From a virus: 35,995 bases of DNA. The stretch lies in IMG/VR virus record IMGVR_UViG_3300000553_004744, positions 1-35,995 of that record; one strand, written 5' to 3'. This document shows positions 31,414 to 35,995 of this stretch, one piece after another. Both the position numbers and the translations under genes were made by a program. The notes under the pieces are model-generated. The model made no database searches and was not told where the DNA came from. It saw only the letters and a list, made by a program, of their open reading frames with translations. The number at the start of each line of letters is the position of its first letter. Within the stretch, counting starts at the first letter, position 1.

Positions 31414-31746
31414 TTAATGTTTAAAAATTTGTTTTGCTAATTCTTCTGCGGTCATTATCTCATAATCATCAATTATAGCTGTGTCTTTTTCCTGAAAATC
31501 GAATATGTCTGCAAGCCTAAAGCGGTACCTTGCTTCACCCGCTTTATTCTTGTAAGTTTTTGCCTTAAGTTCACCGTTCTTTACAAATTCAATAATTGTA
31601 TCCGGCCCGCGGTGAAGCATTTTGCATACTTTATTCAGGGATACATCTTCAATGGAATTGCGGATAGCTTTTTCCTTAATAGAGTGTAATTCTTTACGCA
31701 CTTCCATTAATTCATTAAAAATCATATCTAAGGTTATAACTGGCAT
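31414..31746 (-). CDS. Excisionase-like / HTH_17 DNA-binding protein
   Basis: 110 residues. The middle, 'SLNKVCKMLHRGPDTIIEFV' then 'KNGELKAKTYKNKAGEARYR' and 'FRLADIFDFQ', has the MerR-like helix-turn-helix plus wing of the excisionase family. An N-terminal helix precedes it. It lies two bases from the next upstream gene. It may direct excision with the integrase or act as an early regulator. Confidence 0.65.
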   Translation of the reverse strand: MPVITLDMIFNELMEVRKELHSIKEKAIRNSIEDVSLNKVCKMLHRGPDTIIEFVKNGELKAKTYKNKAGEARYRFRLADIFDFQEKDTAIIDDYEIMTAEELAKQIFKH

Positions 31747-31747
31747 A

Positions 31748-32170
31748 TCATTCTTTGAATTTTATATTTATAATCAGTTCGTCTATTTTTTCATTTTCCA
31801 TATTGCGGGCATGTTCAAGCTCGCGGCATAAATCTTCTTTCTCTTTTTCCGTTAATCTCATATCAGAAACTTTATGTATGAATGACCGGGTTAAAATTGA
31901 TAGCATTCCTTCGGTTGATGCTGTGAATGCAAGAAAATCTTTTTGTAAATTTTCTATAATATCTTTGTTTGATGAAACCAAACCTTCCTTTTGAAAAATC
32001 TTAATGCATGCTTTATATACGTCATCTAAAAAACGAGGGCTCTTTAATTGCCTGCAAAGAGTATCATAATCCATTTTTAATTTAGCGGCCAGCCATGTGC
32101 GCGTTAAATTGTTCTCTTTAAGAATGTTTAGTATTTCCTGAGCGCCGTTATTTTGCGTATTCATTTGCAT
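31748..32170 (-). CDS. HTH regulator with helical C-terminal region
   Basis: 140 residues (a second ATG two codons on is possible). The first 45 residues, 'EILNILKENNLTRTWLAAKL' and 'KMDYDTLCRQLKSPRF', resemble a Cro/XRE-type helix-turn-helix; the rest is a long charged helix ('MRLTEKEKEDLCRELEHARN') likely for oligomerisation. Candidate Cro-like or early repressor. Confidence 0.55.
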   Translation of the reverse strand: MQMNTQNNGAQEILNILKENNLTRTWLAAKLKMDYDTLCRQLKSPRFLDDVYKACIKIFQKEGLVSSNKDIIENLQKDFLAFTASTEGMLSILTRSFIHKVSDMRLTEKEKEDLCRELEHARNMENEKIDELIINIKFKE

Positions 32171-32260
32171 ATTCCGTAAATAATTATGGCTTTCGTAAAA
32201 TCTAATTGCGGATTGTGAGTTTTATAGAAATTATTTTTAGAGGTAGAAAGAGAGGTAATA

Positions 32261-32374
32261 ATGGCACAAATTTTAGTTATCGTCTTTGATGAATTTGATA
32301 TACCCGGCTTAAGCGGCTGGCACCTAACTAAAATAATTGAAGATAAATTTGGTAATAGGTTTTTCATGAATTAA
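32261..32374 (+). CDS. Small plus-strand ORF, 37 aa
   Basis: AGAGAGG precedes ATG 32261. MAQILVIVFDEFDIPGLSGW, then 'HLTKIIEDKFGNRFF', looks coding: a strand, loop and helix. Its stop overlaps the end of the convergent minus gene by four bases. The opposing minus frame is less protein-like. Function unknown. Confidence 0.4.
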   Translation: MAQILVIVFDEFDIPGLSGWHLTKIIEDKFGNRFFMN

Positions 32375-32589
32375 GCCACCTTCTTTAAGCGGATGATATA
32401 TTTAGAACAGTTTCCGTATTGTTCTTCAAGGCGCTTTACAAAACTTGGTTTAACACGGCCATTGCGTATCATGTTCATAAGGGAACATGCAGGAACTTTT
32501 AATCTCTTGCATAAATCACCAGGTGCAAGCCTGTTATTGAAAAGAAAGTTCTCAAAATCGAAATTATACATGTATAACCCAGTTCCCAT
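32371..32589 (-). CDS. Small HTH protein
   Basis: 72 residues; a start at the internal Met 7 is also possible. 'LAPGDLCKRLKVPACSLMNM' then 'IRNGRVKPSFVKRLEEQYG' reads as an XRE-type helix-turn-helix. The C-terminus is basic. Convergent with the small ORF at 32261. Likely a regulator in the lysogeny/early region. Confidence 0.55.
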   Translation of the reverse strand: MGTGLYMYNFDFENFLFNNRLAPGDLCKRLKVPACSLMNMIRNGRVKPSFVKRLEEQYGNCSKYIIRLKKVA

Positions 32590-32599
32590 TTCTTGCCTT

Positions 32600-32827
32600 T
32601 TAGTTAGTTCTGTTCTTTAACATTTTATCATTATAGGCGCGTATCCGGTGGAAGAGCGCAATGTTCAGCCCTTTAAAAGCACGGTTAATGCTCACGGGGT
32701 TGCATTTGAAGACCTTGGAAACTTTTCTTTGCGTCGTAAACTGATAAAGCCTTGCTTTTTCGGCTTCCATTTCTTCCGTTGTAGGATGTTGCTTTTTACG
32801 GTAGTCTTTTTTAATTTGATTTCGCAT
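32600..32827 (-). CDS. Small HTH-like basic protein
   Basis: 75 residues. A basic N-terminus (RNQIKKDYRKKQHP) leads to 'YQFTTQRKVSKVFKCNPVSI' and 'NRAFKGLNIALFHRIRAYND', which suggests a helix-turn-helix with a recognition helix at 'NPVSINRAFKG'. Regulator of early or lysogeny genes is likely. Confidence 0.55.
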   Translation of the reverse strand: MRNQIKKDYRKKQHPTTEEMEAEKARLYQFTTQRKVSKVFKCNPVSINRAFKGLNIALFHRIRAYNDKMLKNRTN

Positions 32828-32874
32828 AATATTTTTTCTTGTTTATTGTTGTTTGTTTAATTAAACGGGCAGGC

Positions 32875-33135
32875 ATGAGCAATAAAATTGATGAATTACT
32901 TAAATTAATTTCAGGAGCCAAAATAAAAGTTGACATTAGCGACCTCCCAGAAATTTTAGAACAAGTAGCAGAAATAATAACCACATTAAGAGCGCAGCAA
33001 TTATTTCTAATAAAGTATCTGGCAGTAGTAACCGGGAAGCCCATTGAAATTTTGACGGCGGAGTATTTTGATGATTTTCTTGAAAAAGAATTGGCGGATG
33101 CTCTTTCAAAATTTCTTTCAGAGCGAGGGGAGTAA
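32875..33135 (+). CDS. Small acidic helical protein
   Basis: 86 residues from ATG 32875 (a longer frame starts at 32839). 'SNKIDELLKLISGAKIKVDI' and 'YFDDFLEKELADALSKFLSE' are amphipathic and acidic, coding-like. It overlaps the end of the minus-strand Cys-rich ORF by 200 bases, so one may be false. Function unknown. Confidence 0.45.
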   Translation: MSNKIDELLKLISGAKIKVDISDLPEILEQVAEIITTLRAQQLFLIKYLAVVTGKPIEILTAEYFDDFLEKELADALSKFLSERGE

Positions 33136-33307
33136 ACTTTAAGTCAGTAATGTTTTTTGAATATGATTCTTCTACCCAGGGATGCTTAAAGGGAGATTTG
33201 TTGCCGGGTATATGTTGAATAAAAGCGTATGCCAGATATTCGCATTTGCAGCAGCATTCTTGCTTTGTACAGGCCATTGGGCTGTTGCATTTGAATATTT
33301 CGTTCAT
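32936..33307 (-). CDS. Cys-rich early protein (uncertain)
   Basis: 123 codons. The first 50 residues carry six Cys ('EIFKCNSPMACTKQECCCKC') and 'HPWVEES', similar in style to small metal-binding proteins of Bacteroidota-group phages. The C-terminal third (LLEIIAALLMWLLFLLLVLK) is a membrane-like helix encoded opposite the plus ORF and may be spurious. A TTGACA-N17-TACTTT promoter-like sequence lies about 40 bases upstream. Confidence 0.42.
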   Translation of the reverse strand: MNEIFKCNSPMACTKQECCCKCEYLAYAFIQHIPGNKSPFKHPWVEESYSKNITDLKFTPLALKEILKEHPPILFQENHQNTPPSKFQWASRLLLPDTLLEIIAALLMWLLFLLLVLKFLGGR

Positions 33308-33349
33308 CTTTCGTTACTTCTGTTATTTATTGTTAATATTTACATAGGG

Positions 33350-33378
33350 AAAGTAAAACAAGGTAGCCTAAATGTCAA
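33350..33378 (-). promoter_or_regulatory. Early (lytic) promoter candidate
   Basis: On the minus strand TTGACA (33373-33378), 17 bases, TACTTT (33350-33355). The -35 box is perfect, the -10 weak. It faces the long early operon and lies back to back with the plus-strand promoter, the -35 boxes about 18 bases apart. Confidence 0.45.
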
Positions 33379-33388
33379 GTATTATTTT

Positions 33389-33407
33389 ACATTAAATTTA
33401 CTAATGT
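33389..33407. promoter_or_regulatory. Operator-like palindrome
   Basis: ACATTA-N7-TAATGT, a symmetrical site between the two divergent -35 boxes and covering the plus-strand -35. This is the position expected for binding by the prophage repressor to shut the early promoter and control its own. Confidence 0.45.
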
Positions 33408-33425
33408 TTTTTAATAGTCTATAAG
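33397..33425 (+). promoter_or_regulatory. Repressor (lysogeny) promoter candidate
   Basis: TTTACT (33397-33402), 17 bases, TATAAG (33420-33425), followed by the 33459 gene. Spacing is ideal and the -10 close to consensus. Confidence 0.45.
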
Positions 33426-33458
33426 TTGCTTATTTGTAAAGGTTTAAGATAAAAAATA

Positions 33459-33800
33459 ATGGAAAAAAATTTAATTCAAATTGAAAGTATTAAGGCGGCC
33501 ATAAAATTTAGATATGGTTCTTTGGTTGGCTATGCTGAAAAAATTGGCGTTTCTAAGCAAACCTTAGAGCATAAAATAAAAACGCAATCCAGCAAATTTA
33601 TGTTTCAGTTGAGACAAGACGGCATTCTTGTTGATGACCCTAATGCTAAAATGGAACTACGAGAATTAACTCCTGAATATTCTGCCGGGGAACTGGAAGA
33701 AATAAAGAAAGAAAACCTTGATCTTAAAAATTTGATTATAAAACTCAATTATGAAATTATTGAACTGCGGAGGCAATTAATAGAATTACAACAAAAATAA
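33459..33800 (+). CDS. Candidate prophage repressor (HTH plus coiled coil)
   Basis: 113 residues. N-terminal HTH-like region 'KFRYGSLVGYAEKIGVSKQT' with 'LEHKIKTQSSKFMF'; C-terminal leucine-zipper-like coil (residues ~75-113, 'EIKKENLDLKNLIIKLNYEI'). It lacks a LexA-type peptidase domain, so induction by self-cleavage is unlikely. Divergent from the early operon and followed after 12 bases by a secreted protein gene, it is the first gene of the lysogenic transcript and the best repressor candidate. Confidence 0.65.
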   Translation: MEKNLIQIESIKAAIKFRYGSLVGYAEKIGVSKQTLEHKIKTQSSKFMFQLRQDGILVDDPNAKMELRELTPEYSAGELEEIKKENLDLKNLIIKLNYEIIELRRQLIELQQK

Positions 33801-33812
33801 AGGGATGTTAAG

Positions 33813-34706
33813 GTGAAACCAATATTTCTTTTTATATTATTTTCATATTCTATATTCGCACAGAATAATGATGTGATGCATTATTATAAACTTAATATTA
33901 TTGATATAGATGGGAATCCATTACAAGATGTTACTGTAAAATTTAAATTATATAATTTATATGAATTTGTTAAAGATACAATCATTCTTGCTAATAAGAA
34001 GGGTGAGGTATTAGTTTCAGTAAAAGCTACACCAAATCCAAAATATAAAGAATCTTTTAATGCATATAGTACCAGTATTTTCTATGATGTAATCAAGCCT
34101 AATTTTTATACAAAAAGCAGCGTCCAAAGTTCCGATTTTGGTGGTAGAGTTTCTAGATATAAATCAGATACAAAAGAAGATTTTGTAATTCTATTAAAAT
34201 TCTCCGATTATATTGAAAAATCCTTTTATCTTTCAAAAGAATATAATATTCTAAAAAATATAACATTCGAATTCATAGATTACATAATATCGGAAGCTTT
34301 TTTATCAGATTCAGATTTAGTAACTCAATCTATTATTTTAACCAAATATAAAAACAATAAATATTTTGCGTTATCTCTAAATAATAATATCGTTTATAAC
34401 TCATTGAAATTGAACAAATATGGTATTGGTGAGAAAATATTCGATGAAATAATAAGAAAAATCCTTGAACCTTTGAATAATAATTTGGGAAACATAAAAG
34501 ATATTTATGGTTATGATGTAACAATTTTTGGTTATATAAGAAATTTTTCTGAAGAGAATAAGGATAATACAAAAATAATTTATAGATTTTTAATTCCGAA
34601 GGAAATTGTAAAAAAGTATAAAAAGCAAGATATAACTGGCCAGCAAGTTATAGATGCCTCCACCATTCTGATGGATAATGAAAGAATTGATCTAAGATTA
34701 AAATAA
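33813..34706 (+). CDS. Secreted accessory (moron-like) protein
   Basis: 297 residues, GTG start at 33813. A signal peptide (KPIFLFILFSYSIFAQ, cleavage after about residue 16) leads to 'YYKLNIIDIDGNPLQDVTVK', a carboxypeptidase-regulatory-like beta sandwich, then a Tyr/Asn/Lys-rich domain with no known motif. It would be exported to the periplasm or beyond. The gene is more AT-rich than its neighbours and sits between repressor and integrase, the classical site for lysogenic conversion or superinfection-exclusion genes. Likely expressed with the repressor. Function unknown. Confidence 0.72.
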   Translation: MKPIFLFILFSYSIFAQNNDVMHYYKLNIIDIDGNPLQDVTVKFKLYNLYEFVKDTIILANKKGEVLVSVKATPNPKYKESFNAYSTSIFYDVIKPNFYTKSSVQSSDFGGRVSRYKSDTKEDFVILLKFSDYIEKSFYLSKEYNILKNITFEFIDYIISEAFLSDSDLVTQSIILTKYKNNKYFALSLNNNIVYNSLKLNKYGIGEKIFDEIIRKILEPLNNNLGNIKDIYGYDVTIFGYIRNFSEENKDNTKIIYRFLIPKEIVKKYKKQDITGQQVIDASTILMDNERIDLRLK

Positions 34707-34756
34707 TTTATGCCAACTCTCTACTCTTAAAAACAAGGATAGGAAATTTATATTAA

Positions 34757-35995
34757 ATGCCTTCAATATATCCACAGAAGAAAAGTCCCTTTTATTGGAT
34801 CAGATATTATGATAAAAACGAATCTGACCCTAATAAGCGCCGCAAGGCATTTAACACAAAAATAAATATCACGCCTGGGGATCTCCGGAGAATTACAGAC
34901 AGGAAAAAGGGAGAACCCCTTAAATTACAGGGTACATCCGAACTGAAGAAAATGTTATCTGAATTTAAAAGCGGCCTTGCGCAGCTCCAGCTTGAGAACA
35001 AAACAGGTATCAAGTTAAAAAAGAGCCCATTACTTTCGGAAGGATTAAAAGAATATTTATTTTACAAACCTAATTTAAAACATAAAACTATTACTGCTTA
35101 TAATTATGCTGTTGATTTAATGATTATTGCATGTACAGATAAACTTATTGCCAAATATAAATACAAAGACTATATTCTACTCATAAGATATTGCAAAGAA
35201 TTAGTTCTAAATACTAAGAAAAAAGACAAAAAAGAAGATATTCAGCAGGATAAACAACCACATCCTCGTTATAACGAGACTTCAATTGCAATAATTACCC
35301 GGCATTTACATCCACTATGGAATTACTTTGTTAAACAGAAATATACCAATGATAATATTATTCAAAAAATAAAAACACCGAAGGGTATTCCCCATCCAAT
35401 TCCCGAAAAAGAACTCAGGCAAATCTTATTATATTATAAAGACAAAGGAATTAAAACTCAAAATAATGCAGTAAGATTTTTATTGCTTACAGGTTTACGT
35501 CCCTCCAGCGCAATTGCACAACAATGGGAATGGATTGATCTTGAGCAAGATATGATGACAGTCCTGAATGTTAAAGCAAACAGATTTTTTATTTTCCCAA
35601 TTCATTCAGAGTTAAAAAAGTTATTATTAGAAATTGGACCGAAGCCCAAAGGTACTTTGCTCGGATATAAGACAAAAGATTCATTAGACTTCTTTAATAG
35701 AGATATGTTCAAACTTCTCCGTTTCAATTTAATCACTTATAAATATTCATTATATAATTTACGAGATACTTTTGCAAGCTATTTAGCGAATAATAACCTT
35801 GATATGAGTAATGTTCAGGATTTACTTGATCATTCGGATGCAAAAATAACCCGGTATTATGCCGAAGTTAAAACAGGTTATTTGAAAAAAAAGATAGACA
35901 GCGCAAATTTCAAGGAATTGATTAGGCAGAGGCCGATGCAAGAAGAGATTCAGGATGATATAGAAGATATGCTAAAGAAAGAAAAAGGTGCCTAA
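34757..35995 (+). CDS. Tyrosine-family integrase
   Basis: 412 residues ending exactly at the window edge. Arm-binding start 'SPFYWIRYYD', SAM-like core-binding domain (about 90-200), then the catalytic domain: R248 in 'TGLRPSS', Lys near 273, 'YNLRDTFASYL' with R336, H359 in 'LLDHSD' and nucleophile Tyr 368 in 'ITRYYAEV'. The usual box II His (HxLR) is Tyr 333. It integrates and, with an excisionase, excises the prophage. The attachment site is expected just beyond this end. Confidence 0.9.
   Translation: MPSIYPQKKSPFYWIRYYDKNESDPNKRRKAFNTKINITPGDLRRITDRKKGEPLKLQGTSELKKMLSEFKSGLAQLQLENKTGIKLKKSPLLSEGLKEYLFYKPNLKHKTITAYNYAVDLMIIACTDKLIAKYKYKDYILLIRYCKELVLNTKKKDKKEDIQQDKQPHPRYNETSIAIITRHLHPLWNYFVKQKYTNDNIIQKIKTPKGIPHPIPEKELRQILLYYKDKGIKTQNNAVRFLLLTGLRPSSAIAQQWEWIDLEQDMMTVLNVKANRFFIFPIHSELKKLLLEIGPKPKGTLLGYKTKDSLDFFNRDMFKLLRFNLITYKYSLYNLRDTFASYLANNNLDMSNVQDLLDHSDAKITRYYAEVKTGYLKKKIDSANFKELIRQRPMQEEIQDDIEDMLKKEKGA

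Noticed and set aside
32161-32367. 68-codon minus frame
   Set aside because: Starts inside the 32261 plus ORF, has no ribosome site and a composition unlike the neighbours.
33182-33424. 80-codon plus ORF with hydrophobic segments
   Set aside because: Antisense to the Cys-rich N-terminus and runs through the promoter region; likely a shadow.
1-35995. CRISPR arrays, insertion sequences, rRNA or tRNA genes
   Set aside because: No regularly spaced repeats, transposase motifs or RNA gene signatures were seen on reading the window.

Overview
The window is most of a temperate, long-tailed (siphovirus-type) prophage. It is AT-rich. Almost every gene is on the minus strand and is read from right (about 33.3 kb) to left (position 1). 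Only the lysogeny end is on the plus strand. The host is Gram-negative, because the lysis cassette encodes an outer-membrane-lipoprotein spanin. The AGGAG-type ribosome sites, base composition and protein style fit a Bacteroidota/Chlorobiota-group host such as Ignavibacteria, but that is inference. The left end cuts a tail-appendage gene; the right end stops exactly at the integrase stop codon, so neither attachment site is visible.

Layout in order of minus-strand transcription. (1) 32.0-33.5 kb: lysogeny/early switch with divergent promoter-like sequences, an operator-like palindrome, a plus-strand HTH/coiled-coil repressor candidate (33459) and several small HTH proteins. Further right on the plus strand are a secreted accessory protein (33813) and a tyrosine integrase (34757). 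(2) 26.8-31.7 kb: excisionase-like protein, small membrane proteins, and a recombination block of a zinc-hook ATPase, RecT and an MBL-fold hydrolase. (3) 21.4-26.8 kb: wHTH regulator, Cys-rich and unknown small proteins, a frame-disrupted SymE-like gene joined to an HsdM-like methyltransferase without a catalytic NPP[YF] motif, a Lin1244-type replication protein, five small unknowns and a PD-(D/E)XK nuclease. (4) 15.3-21.4 kb: packaging operon with a small HTH protein, ParB-like protein, TET-associated-type glycosyltransferase, terminase subunits, portal and MuF protein. (5) 10.8-15.1 kb: scaffold, P22-like coat protein, parallel beta-helix protein, decoration candidate, zinc-finger/HeH protein, connector and head closure. 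(6) 9.1-10.8 kb: lysis cassette (membrane protein, holin, unimolecular spanin, GH24 endolysin) inserted between head-closure and tail-completion genes. (7) 1-9.1 kb: gp10-like protein, tail terminator, tail tube, frameshifting tail chaperones, 932-aa tape measure and distal tail/appendage proteins.

Most neighbouring genes overlap by 1-26 bases (ATGA, TAATG), indicating long translationally coupled operons. The main regulatory structure found is a 48-base element present twice (38/48 identical): a hairpin at a gene end followed by a TGACAA-N16-TACCTT promoter-like sequence. The copies lie just upstream of the packaging operon (21.4 kb) and of the scaffold/capsid genes (15.3 kb).

Best candidates for new biology: the ParB-glycosyltransferase pair wired into the terminase operon; the duplicated hairpin-promoter; the SymE-like/defective HsdM-like pair; the ATPase-RecT-MBL recombination block; and the secreted protein between repressor and integrase.
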